Shown here one piece after another: positions 32,315-43,580 of a stretch of DNA of 64,000 nucleotides. How positions within the stretch are numbered: the first letter of the stretch is position 1; the number at the start of each line of letters is the position of its first letter. The notes below the pieces were generated by a model. That model was not told the origin of the DNA, made no database searches, and was given only the letters and a program-made list of their open reading frames with translations. Made by a program: the position numbers and the translations under genes. The stretch lies in contig JAFFJZ010000012.1 of assembly GCA_018340375.1 (NCBI GenBank), positions 7,378,001 through 7,442,000 of the forward strand, given 5' to 3'. The DNA comes from Gonatopus flavifemur (Eukaryota > Arthropoda > Insecta > Hymenoptera > Dryinidae).

Positions 32315-32495
32315 CCCGAGTAAAAATGTTAATTTCGGTTCGCCAAACGGGACTGGTGCAGACGTGTTGCATTTTTCTGCGGTACTGTTGCAGATTCAGT
32401 GCGGGCACATCACATCCGCAACAGTACCGCAGAAAAATGCAACACGCCCGCACCAGTCCTGTTGAGCGAACCCGAAATGAAAATTTTTACTCGGG
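32315..32495. mobile_element. 181-bp hairpin MITE with CCCGAGTAAAAAT ends
   Basis: CCCGAGTAAAAATGTTAATT and the complement of CCCGAGTAAAAATTTTCATT start arms that pair over ~75 nt with about ten mismatches, including GTGTTGCATTTTTCTGCGGT perfectly. The loop is about 26 nt. No coding sequence is seen. Confidence 0.85.
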
Positions 32496-33064
32496 GTATT
32501 TGAAATCTCGTATTGGTTATAGAAAAAAATGAATAATCATTAGATGTGTATGTATCACATGGGTCATTCCATATCAGATTTGGAACAAAAATTTTTATTT
32601 CAACAACAATTTTTTCTTGCATTCTAGAGCGGAAAATGATAGATACGTATTTTTCTATTTTGTTATGATACCTTTTGTCTTCGAGGTACGATTTTTCAGA
32701 CTTTTGAAGTTGACGAAATCGAACATTTTTCAATCACTGATATTCAAAGAGCTTTTCAATTTCGAAAACCTTTGCTAGCAATAAAAATTCGTATTTTGTA
32801 TGAGCTTATGAACTACAAATATGAAATGACTTTTTATTTCGAATAACAAAGGGAACAAAATATTCTAGATTTTTATGGGAATGAAATGAACGAAGTTGAT
32901 GAGATGAATCCTTATACAAAGATACGCAACAATAATATCTCACTCTTTGTTCCCGACGAGAGAAAGAAAAACCATTTGTAAGGTTTCACCATGATGTATC
33001 GACTGCTGGTTATTCGATCTTGATTATTTCACTTTCTAGTAGTCAGTTCTCAACAATCGACACT

Positions 33065-33216
33065 CCACAGTAAAAAGTAAAACTTACTTCCAACCTTAAT
33101 ATCGGCTTATTTTAAGATGCAGCCAAAACTAACCCTATTTCAGCTGACAGTAAGCTGAATTTCAGTCGAATCTTCAAGTAAGATGCAGCCACTTTCAGTC
33201 AGACGTTTTACAGTGT
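33065..33216. mobile_element. Possible MITE with AGATGCAGCC words
   Basis: CCACAGTAAAAAGTAAAAC at the left and the complement of CACTGTAAAACGTCTGAC at the right. TAAGATGCAGCCA occurs twice inside (about 33112 and 33179). The rest of 31962-34106 has no recognised gene. The open frame at 33671-34093 is pyrimidine/AT-rich and probably chance. Confidence 0.45.
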
Positions 33217-34114
33217 TATATCTCGAAGTTATGAATTTGACGGATTCGTTGCGGATTTCCATCTTACGCGAGATAAATATGTTTGAAACGCATTTACATT
33301 CAAGCTGCAGCTAGGGGGTTGAGAATTTAATGTCAATCTGTTGATTAAAATGGCAGAAAATACGACGATGCTTCATTTTTAGATTTGTTTTATCCCACAT
33401 TTCTTCTCCTTATAACGATTGAAATTGATACGGAACTTGTATAAGAACAAAACTCACTTTGGATATTTTTTTCTGTGTAATTCAAGGCTCATGAAATGTA
33501 GCGTAAAACATAGGAACCTTTCATCCGTCGCTAACTATGTACAAGATTGAAAAAGAGAGGACACGGTCGACAGGCTGAGAGAGAAAAAGAGAGACAAAGA
33601 AATAGAAAAGAAAGAATAAAAGAACGGCAGGGCGGATTAGGTCAGCTGTAAACCTTATAGCGCGTACATCGTGCTTCGGCTCCCTTCCATCGTCTATTCA
33701 TTTTCCAACCTCTTCAGTTTTCCTCCCTCTTTTCTCTTCTATATCTTCTCATCCCGCTTTTCGTCAATTCATCTTCTCTTTACCTACATTTTGCAATTAA
33801 CGCTTACAACGTGTATGCGCATTTTACATGTGACGATACACGCTATTGTTTCTAAATTTAATTTGAAAAAAAATGACAATGCGAGTTTCTGGAATTGGAA
33901 CATGATGAAGGAATTATTTTTTGTTATCAATACTATCGAATTTCATCATGCTGATTATCTTCAAGTAATTTTTTTTTCACGGTTCTGGGTTTCTCAAACT
34001 TTGAATCAGTCAAACCCTAAGATAAAATTGAAGCTTCATAAGTATGGTCAAAGCCCAATTAAAGGCAAAGAGATTTCGTTTTTTCTAGTATAAAGTTATA
34101 CGATCTGCTCAGAG

Positions 34115-34221
34115 CAGGGTGTCCATTAGTCGGAAATTTCAACGGAATCAATCCATCAGAAAAGCGGATTGATTAGAAAGGCCAATGAAACACGTGAAAA
34201 ATTCCCAGAGTAGACACCCTG
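34115..34221. mobile_element. 107-bp hAT-like MITE with 8-bp target duplication
   Basis: CAGGGTGTCCATTAGTCGG and the complement of CAGGGTGTCTACTCTGGG are the ends. The flanks GCTCAGAG (34107-34114) and GCTTAGAG (34222-34229) form an 8-bp duplication with one mismatch, as expected for hAT-type insertion. Confidence 0.8.
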
Positions 34222-34506
34222 GCTTAGAGGCACCTATTTTGCCAAATCTCATTTCAAAGTACACAATGTTCTTACTAAATCCCATTCCATTTGATTTGGA
34301 GGAGATTTCATAGGCTTGTCTAACCAAAATGAAGTTTATGCTACTAGAATATGAAAGAAAAAATAATTTTAAATTTTCAATTAAATTACGTATTAGTACA
34401 TTTTGTCAATTGAATATGGTATTAAATTTTATCAAGTTCAAGTAGCTACACTCCCAGAAAGAGCGAGGGATTACAGGCCCGGTGGAACATTAACACCCGG
34501 ACAGGG

Positions 34507-34522
34507 CGGGGGGGGGGGGGGA
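34507..34522 (+). repeat. Poly-G run
   Basis: An uninterrupted G tract of about 14-16 bases lies within GGACAGGGCGGGG sequence, 220 bp upstream of an exon. Length may be affected by sequencing error. Confidence 0.7.
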
Positions 34523-34740
34523 GCGGAGTATGAGAGATATTTGCTCCAAACATTAGAAAATTTCATTCCGTACGATTGAGCAATCAAAAAATAAATATTG
34601 AACTAGTTGAATGGTTTATTCAATTTCGTGTGGGTGATAACCCCCTGAATTATTTTCCGCGTGGGCAATGCTCCCCACTCAACCCACTTTATTATTAATT
34701 TTAGATTTCATATTGATCGATCGATGTTGTCTATTTTCAG

Positions 34741-34815
34741 AGGTCAAAATGGAACTGGAAGACTTGATGTCCGATATCAAGAAAACCGCTAACAAAGTTA
34801 GAGCTAAACTGAAAG
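34741..34815 (+). CDS. Syx1A: Syntaxin-1A exon: Ha-Hb of Habc domain
   Basis: This exon encodes KVKMELEDLMSDIKKTANKV and then RAKLK. It matches the Hb region of syntaxin 1 (Drosophila-type ELEDLMADIKK..N.VR.KLK). The acceptor is ttttcag and the donor is gttagt. The exon is 75 nt and phase 1 to phase 1, so skipping it would not shift the frame. Residues K-V-K-M replace the more usual K-T-K-Q before ELEDLM. A 27,011-bp intron precedes it and only 96 bp separate it from the next exon. Confidence 0.95.
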
Positions 34816-34911
34816 GTTAGTTGATGATTTTCTCCTTATTTTGAAAAATATTCTCTGAAATGCAGTAATAATGGTTTTTCTGACAAGTTGTTTATCTTCT
34901 TTTTTTTATAG

Positions 34912-35094
34912 TCATAGAACAGAACATCGAACAAGAAGAGCACACAAACAAATCGTCGGCGGATCTCAGGATACGAAAAACTCAACATTCGACGTTGTCT
35001 AGGAAATTTGTGGAGGTGATGACAGAATATAATCGAACGCAAACCGATTACCGAGAGCGGTGTAAGGGGAGAATACAACGACAATTAGAAATTA
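34912..35094 (+). CDS. Syx1A: Syntaxin-1A exon: Hb-Hc of Habc domain
   Basis: This exon encodes [20 protein letters not shown], then [40 protein letters not shown] and I. This is the most conserved stretch of insect syntaxin 1A, and only the H of EEH looks unusual. The acceptor is tttatag and the donor is gtgagt. It is 183 nt and phase 1 to phase 1. It completes the Habc bundle that binds Rop/Munc18 and Unc13-type factors. A 5.4-kb transposon-rich intron follows. Confidence 0.96.
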
Positions 35095-35310
35095 GTGAGT
35101 GTCAAATCAAGATTCTCAAGATTGCTTAAGTTCGAGAAAAAAAAACGTCCTAAACGATTCCACGAATGAAGTTTTAAGTATCGCAGAAAACAGGTGTAAG
35201 AATAAATCACATATCTGTGAACGATTATGGAAGTCTAAGAGATTTGATATTGACATTCCTTTAGCACAGTATTTTGAGTTATTGCCAGGTGAAAATCCCA
35301 GAAATAATGT

Positions 35311-35500
35311 TCTTGGAGTTTGAATCGTTGATTGAAACGAATTGGTAATCGAATAATGGAATATTTAGCTGTTAGAGATCAAAAATTTTGCCACAAGGGG
35401 TGAATTTGAAAATATGAACATTGTTGATCTATCAAACTTTATAAGGTTGAATTTTCGTTTCTGTTTTATAAACCATTTAAACTTCACGAATAACAGAATT
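35311..35500 (+). repeat. Dispersed GCTGAAG repeat, copy 2
   Basis: GGAGTTTGAATCGTTGATTG, GGTAATCGAATAATGGAATA and TTTAGCTGTTAGAGATCAAA align with 1611-1830. The later part (TTCGTTTCTGTTTTATAAAC) also aligns. The 35099-35323 open frame just upstream is not recognisable. Confidence 0.55.
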
Positions 35501-36430
35501 GGATATTTCAATCAATTTTGCGAGTTTCTTTTTCAGGAAAGAATGAATGTTTGTTTTTGTTCCATGAGACTTCCGGTGAGGGATGGAAAAAGAAAAGCAT
35601 CGTGTTGGCGTGAAAGAGAAACTCACAATTTTTCGGGAAAAAGTGCAAAAAGCAGTTAAAATGTTCAATGTAAAAAGGAGTGATAAGCATTGGATATTAT
35701 CAAAATTATGTGAGAAAGAACGGCAGAAGCTATGAGAGTTGCGTTGAGTTTTATACGAAAAATCAGTAGATAATAAAAAAATATAAATCTGTAAATTTGA
35801 TACTTTATCAAACAATGATGAGAACTTGAAGCATTCAAAATAAAAAAAAATATTCAGAATATAATTGTGTAGCAGGATTGGTATGAAACTATAGACATAC
35901 GTGCAATCACATGTTTTAGACCCTAATCGTGTTACCAGATACTAATTCCTGGACTAAGAACTGAGTTTAGAAAAACGTAACAGAGCGAGGTTTTGAAATG
36001 CGATAAATTATAAGCCCAAGAACACATTGTCTGCGATTATCCAATTTGTCCAACGAATGTAGAGCATCAAAATCAAGCGAATATCTTTGTCCCGTCGAAC
36101 ACCTACAATGAACTTGAGATACAAGCATTCGTGATCCTCTGGAGACGAATATTTTGATTAGATGTTCTAGTTAATTTTAAACGCTTTCTACTTCAACTTG
36201 ATCATTTTTAGAATCCGATGAAACATTTCAAAACTTGGATATCTAGAAAAATTATCTGACATCTATCTCGTGTACTTGTAGGTATAACTATACTTTACAT
36301 CACAATAACAACTGGAGCGCCACGAACAACTTTTCTTGGCTTTTTTGAGCTGAAAGTAGAGGCCAAAAGCTAACGGCTAATTGTGATAACTTTCAATTGA
36401 ACTCGTTTTGTTTGGTTTGGGTTTTATATG

Positions 36431-36775
36431 TTACTGAAGTTTGAATGAGTTTTTTGAAACGAATCAGTAATCGAATAACACAATATTTAGCTGTTGAAGA
36501 CCAAAAATCTTCCGGTATATTCTACAAACGATGTTTCTACACCGAGGAAAAAAGTAAGCTCTGAACGCAAGAGAACGCTTACAACGCTGTTGTTATAACG
36601 TGCTTTCAACGGATAGCAACATGCTTAGAAGGCGTGGGACTCATGCTTAAAAGGCATGGGCTCATATGTTTAACCCACGTTATAACACATGCGTTAGAAG
36701 CGTGAAGTGCTCCTTTGCGTTTAGAGCATGCTTTTCCTCTCGGTGTAGTTCCACAGAGTTAATGATGATTTATCA
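36431..36775 (+). repeat. Dispersed GCTGAAG repeat, copy 3, interrupted
   Basis: ACTGAAGTTTGAATGAG through CTGTTGAAGACCAAAAATC to CGATGTTTC, then the MITE 36538-36747, then GATGATTTATCAGATTCC, which resumes the order seen in copy 1 (CATTCATCAGATTTTGG). Confidence 0.5.
36538..36747. mobile_element. 210-bp MITE with CATGCTT / AACGC words
   Basis: TACACCGAGGAAAAAAGTAA and TGCTTTTCCTCTCGGTGTA are the ends. AACGCTT, GCGTT, CATGCTTA and AAGCATG-like words recur. A related AAAAGCATGAAGCC stretch at 37660-37720 may be a remnant of another copy. Confidence 0.75.
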
Positions 36776-37810
36776 GATTCCATTCCTTACGTTCACGTTT
36801 ACGTAGCTTGTGTGCTTAGGCCTTTAGACGGAATTAGCGTAAGCATAAGCACAATCAAAATTTTCATATTGAAAACTGGCACCATACAGTTTCCCTATGA
36901 GAAAATTAAATGAAAATATTTCGAATGAAGCGAGATTTAGGCAATTCTTTTAGGGAAAGTTTGGGTATGAGTGCACCTTTGAAATGGTATATTGTTGGGC
37001 GGATTATATCGACTCACAAAAAAGTTATGGCTGTGAAACAAAACGTGTTCCATAACCGGCGACTCTCCCCTATAAACTTTCAATTTTTTTAGCCAAGCAT
37101 CAAGATTGTATTTGATAATTTGTATCTGATTTTTGAATTGATTTGGATAAAACTTGAAGATCTATGATATTAGAAACACTTGATGAGTTCCCAGTAATAC
37201 GCCAATGACTGACGTCATTTTGTGCAACTTCAGAAAGAGTAATTTCTTCCCACCCAAATCGAATGGGATTCACTAGTCAGAGGAGATTTTGAAGTCGCTG
37301 ATTACGAATCCGTCGTCGAAACTTCAAGATTCATACGGTGAATTCGATGTAGCGAATGAGAGTTGGAAAATCAACTGAATTTCTTTGAAATTCGCCACTC
37401 GGAAAATTTTTTTGGTTACTGATTACGAACCTGTTGTAAAAATTTCGGAATTGAAAAGGAGAGATCCTATATGGTAGATGAGTTTAAAAGTTTGAGAATC
37501 AGGATATGGTTACTCTAATATGGTGGAAGAGAAGTTGAGGAGCGATCTGATTCTCCTGAAATTAGCTTTGTAGAATATTCAAATTCTTTGGACTAGAATG
37601 TTTCTTTGGACTTTGGGAACAATTTTTCTAATTAACTATCGAGCGTTAGATGTATGAATTCATGCTTTTCGAGTCTACTTTCATGCATTAAAAGCATGAA
37701 GCCAGAGCGTTAATCGCATAGACTGTGTACTCTCTGAGTATGTATATATTCGAACCCTAAATGGATGAATTTTTATGCACAGAACGTGTGGATTTTCCCT
37801 CCGTGTTTTA

Positions 37811-39011
37811 ACCCTTTAACGACCAAATGTGCTGAAATCTTACCTTGATTTCAACCTGATACCATTCGAAAAAAAATGGGGACTAGCATTGAGGGATCGA
37901 TATCTTATAGTTTTTGGATCACTCTTTCGAATGGTGTACACAAAATCTTTGAAAAACAACGTCCTATCACTGTTTTTGGCAAAAATACCCGAACAAACGC
38001 GACTTTTTCAACGACGATTTTTTTTTAAATCAAATTTTTCACTGTGAAGCCACTACTTTGGCGTCTTCTAGAGTATCAAAAACGTGTTCCCGATCCTTTA
38101 ACTTGAAAAATATGGTCTGACAATTTTGATTTCCATCGTTTTTTGGATGCAAAATGGCTTCCGAAAGCCAAAATTCGCCGAAATCTCTTTATTCTTGGAT
38201 TTTTCAAGTGTTTTTATAACCCCATGATATGAGATGAGTTATTTGAAGATATGGATCACTCATTCTGATATATCAGAACAATATGAGCTGATATTATGGT
38301 ATTTCAAGATGGCAGCACCTACATGGTAAGAGAAAAACGGTTACATTTCGAGCTTCATCAGAGACCAAAGAGGTGCAGCACTTACCAATTGTTACTATAT
38401 ATGCCCACATAACACAACAATTCAGAAAGAATTCATAATGAATTCATTTGGGACTATAATGATTCAAAATGGATTCATTATGAACTCTCTCTGAACGGTT
38501 GTGCTGTGTGGGTGGTTTTAAATATATCTGAACTGAAATTCAGGGTGCAGTTCTCGAAATCCAAAATGAATCCAATATAGTAGAATGCGTGTGTAATAAT
38601 CGATTATTCCCAAAAACTATTTGATGGAATTTTGGTTGTAGAATTCATGTCCCTCCCAGTTGCAAATTCCTGGATGGATGGGATTCTCAAATTCGCATTG
38701 TCAGACCATATTTTTTAAGTTGAAGTATCAGGAACACGTTTCTGATACTCCAGAAGACGCCAAAGTAGTGGCTTCACAGTGAAAAATTTGTTTTAAAAAA
38801 AAATCGTCCTTAAAAAGTCGCGTTTTTTTGGATATGTTTGCCAAAAACAGTGGTAAGACGTTGTTTTTCAAAGATTTTGTGTACACCATTCGAAAGAGCG
38901 ATCCAAAAACTATAAGATATCGATCCCTCAATGCTAGTCCCCCATTTTTTTTCGAATGGTATCAGGTTGAAATCAAGGTAAGATTTCAGCACATTTGGTA
39001 TCGTTAAAGGG
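37811..39011. mobile_element. 1.2-kb TTAA-flanked foldback element with ~325-bp arms
   Basis: TTAA at 37807-37810 and 39012-39015 flanks CCCTTTAACGACCAAATGTG and the complement of CCCTTTAACGATACCAAATG. The arms 37811-38135 and 38690-39011 pair almost throughout. They share TTCGAATGGTGTACACAAAA and GATCGATATCTTATAGTTTT. TTAA plus CCCTTT ends indicate a piggyBac-type non-autonomous element. The matching frames on opposite strands in the two arms are a by-product of the symmetry, not genes. A further MITE sits at 38408-38512. Confidence 0.88.
38408..38512. mobile_element. 105-bp MITE nested in 37811-39011
   Basis: CCCACATAACACAACAATTC and the complement of CCCACACAGCACAACCGTTC are the ends. TTCATAATGAATTCATTT / AAATGGATTCATTATGAA forms a near-palindromic core. 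Confidence 0.75.
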
Positions 39012-39029
39012 TTAACAAAACAAAAGTTC

Positions 39030-39199
39030 AAACTCACAAAATTTGATAAGTAATCATCGGTGTTTTCCTTCTCGAATTAACTTTTTGCAACTAGAGGCAT
39101 CGTTTAGAGAATGTAGTGCAAGAATTTGGGTCTTCAACGGATGAGTATTTCGTTATTCGATTACCAATTCGTTTCAATAAACGATTCAAACTTCAGCAA
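39030..39199 (-). repeat. Dispersed GCTGAAG repeat, copy 4
   Basis: The minus strand reads GCTGAAGTTTGAATCG, TTATTGAAACGAATTGGTAA, TCGAATAACGAAATACTC and GAAGACCCAAATTC, matching 1611-1740 closely. Confidence 0.55.
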
Positions 39200-39671
39200 G
39201 ATACTGAGATTGTAGTCGTTCCATGAGAATTTCAGGCTGAGTTATTCAACGTCATGCACTCTTTATGAATAATAACTTTGGAATCCATTGAACAAAATAG
39301 TGCAAAACGACAAAATTGAATCAAGAAGGCGTGAAAATTACGTCAAAGGGGAGAAAATTGATGAAAAACATTTGGAATCCAAAAATATAAGGAAGTATTA
39401 CAATCGAAAAAAAACCTCCGAGCAAGAAGTATAAAGTATATTCGATTGATTTTCGTATTCTTATTCACTATATTGGATGTATCATCGTGAATATTCAAAT
39501 CCTTGCTGTTATGTCTGTCTTTGACAGGATGTTCCAATTTGGCAATTCTTGACTGAATCAGGTAGGAAGTTAGTGAATTTCTGACTGAATTTTCAAAGTC
39601 AAAAAACGTTCAAAACCATACAATTATTTTATGCACTGATCTGACAAACATTCTAAAATTTTGCACTCAAT

Positions 39672-39807
39672 GGGTGCTTCCGATCGTCTTAGGAGTTTGC
39701 TCCGGATCAATTTTTCAACAAATCAAAAAGTTGGAAAATATTTTCCAATTTTTTGATTGGTTGAAAAATTGATCCGGAGCAAACTCCTGAGACGATCGGA
39801 AGCACCC
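39672..39807. mobile_element. 136-bp loopless near-perfect palindrome
   Basis: The sequence is symmetrical about 39739/39740 (GGAAAATATTTTCC). The arms starting GGGTGCTTCCGATCGTCT pair over 68 nt with about three mismatches and no loop. It may be a MITE or a secondary palindromic duplication. No target duplication is clear (CAAT / AATT flanks). Confidence 0.85.
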
Positions 39808-40461
39808 AATTAGTTAGGCTGGCTCTAAATGTAACTTCAATATTTTTTCGGGTATCAAGTAAATCGATTTCTTCTGAAAAATATCGATATTCATAAATTT
39901 TGCTCATCACTAATTCAAATCGATTATATCTCAATGAGATCAAGTAGAACAATTCTCAGACAAAATATCTAATTCGAACGGATTGTTGATTCAATAAGTT
40001 TGAATCCGATCTCCACAGCAAGATAGTGGATTTGAAGTTCGCTTCTGCCATATTGGATTTACTATTTTGAAATTTTGACGATGTATTCATAATCAGTGAC
40101 TTCGAAGACTTCCCAAGGGAATCCAGTTGATTCTAAAATTCTTTTCGCATGGCATATCAAATTTGTCATCTTGAATCTCAAAATTAGGACAACAGATTCG
40201 TGATAATTGGACCCATTAACCCCCGTGCTCAAATTTTTTCATTCCATCATTCATTCCTCAAATACACTTTTGGTGTCTTAAACGATTTTGATGGCTATCA
40301 TTCAAGGGATTGATGAAAATGTTTTCGTTTTTTTTAAATAAAAATTGTATATCGTTTCAAAATATAACAATGCGAACACGATCAATTGAATAGTGGAATG
40401 TAAAATCCAATTGCCTTTGAAAATATGTAATACATAATGAACAAAAAACTATCTTTTATAG

Positions 40462-40535
40462 CGGGAAGAACGACTACTAACGAAGAATTAGAAGAGATGT
40501 TGGAACAGGGGAATCCAGCTGTCTTCACGCAAGGA
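40462..40535 (+). CDS. Syx1A: Syntaxin-1A exon: Habc-SNARE linker
   Basis: This exon encodes [20 protein letters not shown] and then VFTQG. It is the linker between Habc and the SNARE motif and carries the conserved L-E pair of EEMLE. In rat syntaxin 1A, mutating that pair opens the protein. The acceptor is ttatag and the donor is gtaggt. The exon is 74 nt, enters in phase 1 and leaves in phase 0. Only 129 bp separate it from the next exon, and no mobile element is seen in that short intron. Confidence 0.95.
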
Positions 40536-40664
40536 GTAGGTCGTCCTTTTTATTACATTTTATTTCATGAATTCTGTTATAAAATAAACTTTCCTTTAGT
40601 TGTATTGAAAGAATCGAATAATTCTTGAATGTCAACCTTAATTCATAAGTTATCTTATTTATAG

Positions 40665-40802
40665 ATTATCATGGAAACGCAACAAGCAAAACAGACTCTT
40701 GCTGATATCGAAGCGCGACACGCCGATATTATCAAACTCGAAAATTCGATCAGGGAACTACACGATATGTTCATGGATATGGCAATGTTAGTCGAAAGTC
40801 AG
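40665..40802 (+). CDS. Syx1A: Syntaxin-1A exon: N-terminal half of SNARE motif, ends on zero-layer Gln
   Basis: This exon has 46 codons, beginning [20 protein letters not shown] and ending [15 protein letters not shown]. It is the first half of the Qa-SNARE coiled coil. Its last codon, CAG, is the ionic zero-layer glutamine (Q226 in rat numbering), which also defines the Q-SNARE class. The acceptor is tttatag and the donor is gtgatg, a weaker match to consensus. It is phase 0 on both sides and 138 nt. The SNARE four-helix bundle forms with SNAP-25 and synaptobrevin. Confidence 0.96.
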
Positions 40803-42235
40803 GTGATGTATCAAATCTTTATTAGTTTTCATTTGAAACCAGACACGGTATTGAATATATATTATCTTACCGTGTATATTCACAAGAGATTGTCTAATCT
40901 TTTCTTACCCTTCTCATTCGATGTAAACTCATACAAGTTCATTGTAGAATTATATTTTAGTTTTGAACAGGATTTGAGAAAATAGTACAAATGTCAATAG
41001 ATTGCCACTAAATATTGGAATGTCTTAATAACTCGATGGTTATTATTTACAATTTACAATTGGTTTCCTTGTTGCGGAATAAACCGTTTCGGATAGACTG
41101 ATTTCAATTAGATTTTTTCAAGATGTATACCAGTTGTATACAGCAAATCACGCTATTCGAGTCAATTGATTTGAAAATCAAATTTTGCACAGAAATCTTG
41201 ATTACATACGATCGACGTTATTTCCACTCCTGTTTTGACGTGTATGAAGTTAGCCCCCGAAATGAAGAAAAAAATTTTCTTTATGGCATCCGGAAGAGCT
41301 TCGTTATTATCTAATTGTGCCAAAAAGAATTTCGTTTGTACCTCAACGATAAGAAGTTACAGTGATTTGGAAAAATGGGTTGCCCCCGATTTTCACCGAT
41401 TTTGATGAATGATAGCTCATTTAAAAGGTCTCAGGACGCAGATGATTCTTCGAAAAAGTCGAAGGGGAAGAGTTAAAAGCGGAAAACTGATTGGTTATGA
41501 AAAATAAATTTTTCAATGAATCCGAGATTCTTGACGGGAATGAGAGGCCTTTTGTGACGCACCGAAGTAGTGCCAGTGTAATAGTGGGTGGTACCTATCA
41601 AGGCCACCGTTTGTACTTTCTTGGGGTAGAAGTTATGAGCCTGGAAATATCGGAAGAACATAATTTTCGAACTTTGAAAAAATCATACTGAATTGCCCCT
41701 GACTGGTTATCAAAACTATTTTGTTCTCGGGGTTCGTTTCCAACTTTTTGATTTTCAAACGTACCTAGAATACAAAAAACTCGAACGAGCTTGTTTTGTA
41801 GTGCTCAATAAAATCGTCAAGAAGAATGAGAGCGTTTGAGAAAATAGACACGTGTTTCAAATTAACTAAGGAATTCATTTTTCGTGTTGAAAAACAACTA
41901 TGAGAAGTGAATGCTATCACAATAATAGTAAAATTTTGAACAATTATGTTGTATGTGGAATCATTTGTGATCCCTGTTGGAAACATCTTATCAATTCTCA
42001 TAAGGTGTAGTTATTTCTAGGACAGGAACCGTATAAAATCTTGTAACCAATGATCCTCGATTCAACAAGTTTCTATTACACTCTACAAATTAGTCCCATT
42101 AAATCCAATGACGTTCTTATTCGTGAAATTCTAAAATTCATCAACACAAACCGAATATTCAATTTTATATTCAATATCAATTGGATTTAATAAACATTCA
42201 ACTTATTTGGTGTATATTTTTTCAGCACTGTAAAA

Positions 42236-42421
42236 AAAAAGTTTTTAGTAAATTTCGAAGCAACTTTCATCAGTTGACAAACATTTTTTGGAAAGTCACT
42301 AAAATTGTTTGAAAATCTATCAAACAAATTGGTGAATTCCCAGATGATTTGAACATCTTCGAACCCATAAGTTCTTCGGCATTCTATTTTCCTTGGAAAT
42401 CCATAAATATTTTTTACAGCG
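42236..42421. mobile_element. 186-bp MITE with CACTGTAAAAA ends
   Basis: CACTGTAAAAAAAAAG and the complement of CGCTGTAAAAAATATT are the ends. It is flanked by AT-rich sequence to 43080 with no recognised features. Confidence 0.55.
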
Positions 42422-43084
42422 AATATGGAAAGAACTTGAAGGGTGAGATCTGATGGGTTTCCTATTGATTGGAAGGGATGCTCCCATAAATTTCACCGAT
42501 TGCACAGTGATGTTTTGAAAATTCCCTCAAAATTGGAATTTCACGTTAACTTTTGAAGTACAATTTTTTTAGTGTTCTCATTAATTATCCTTCGAAGTTT
42601 GTATTTTCAAATTACGTTGGACATTTTGGTTCCATCCTTGGTGTTGGTATTCTATTTAGTTCTTCGAAAATTCTCAGAAGATATTTTTAAATTTGTATGT
42701 TTTGCTGAAATTTCGTTCGACAAATTCTATCAAATCTAAATGTACACGATTTCAAATATTTGGATGAAATGTTAGTACATTTATAATGATTTCATAATGA
42801 TTTTCGTTAAATAAGAACGTTGAAATTCTATATAACACATTTTTTCTATATTGACATTCTGGAATGTATAATAATAAAATATATTATGAGAATTTCAACT
42901 CCAGTATTACCAGAACAATATGATAACATATTGACGCAAGTATATGTAATTAGTTACAAATATAATCATTAATCTTTTATTGATGATTTTTCCAATTGAA
43001 CGCATAACATATCTGAAGAAATTCACACTTCTTCCCATTATAGAATGGTCATAAATCTATTCAAAACACTATTGCTGAAGAATT

Positions 43085-43183
43085 GTGTGATTCATGGAAT
43101 ACACTGAAATTTTGCCGAAAGTATACTGGAAAATACTTGAAATATACTGGAATTTCATCGAGTGGCCTCAGTAGACACCCTGT
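43085..43183. mobile_element. Partial element with CAGGGTGTCTAC end
   Basis: The right end GTAGACACCCTG at 43172-43183 matches the hAT-like end at 34211-34221. TATACTGGAA words precede it. No matching left end was found. Confidence 0.45.
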
Positions 43184-43580
43184 TCTTGGTTTGAGAGTTA
43201 TGAGCCTTCCAATATAGAGAATTCAACATTTTCTTACTTTGAAAAATCATACAGAATTGCCCCTGGCTGGGGCAACTTTTTTATGTATAACTTATATTGC
43301 AAGGACTTCTTGAGAATATTCCCTGCAAGCTTCATTTTTTTTAACTCCTTGGTTTGGAGGTTATCAGCCTTGGTATATCGAAAAAACATAAATTTCCAAC
43401 TTGAAGAAATCACACAGCATTGCCCCTGACCGCGGCAACTTTTCGATGCCTAGGATACAACTTTGATGCAAGGAGTTACAAACGATGAAGCTTGCAGGGA
43501 ATATTCTCAATAGGTCCTCGAACGATAATTTATACATAGAAAAGTTGCCCCAGTCAGGGGTAATTCTGTATAATTTTTAA

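Noticed and set aside
33671..34093. 140-codon + strand open frame before the second exon
   Set aside because: Pyrimidine- and AT-rich composition, no domain, no splice context. Consistent with a chance frame.
37829..39037. Two similar proteins on opposite strands (shared MRDRYLIVFGSLFRM-like sequence)
   Set aside because: They arise from the inverted arms of the TTAA foldback element 37811-39011. There is no independent coding evidence.
40437..40628. Separate small gene starting [20 protein letters not shown]
   Set aside because: The frame is the linker exon of Syx1A (40462-40535) read through its splice sites. The flanking codons are intron.
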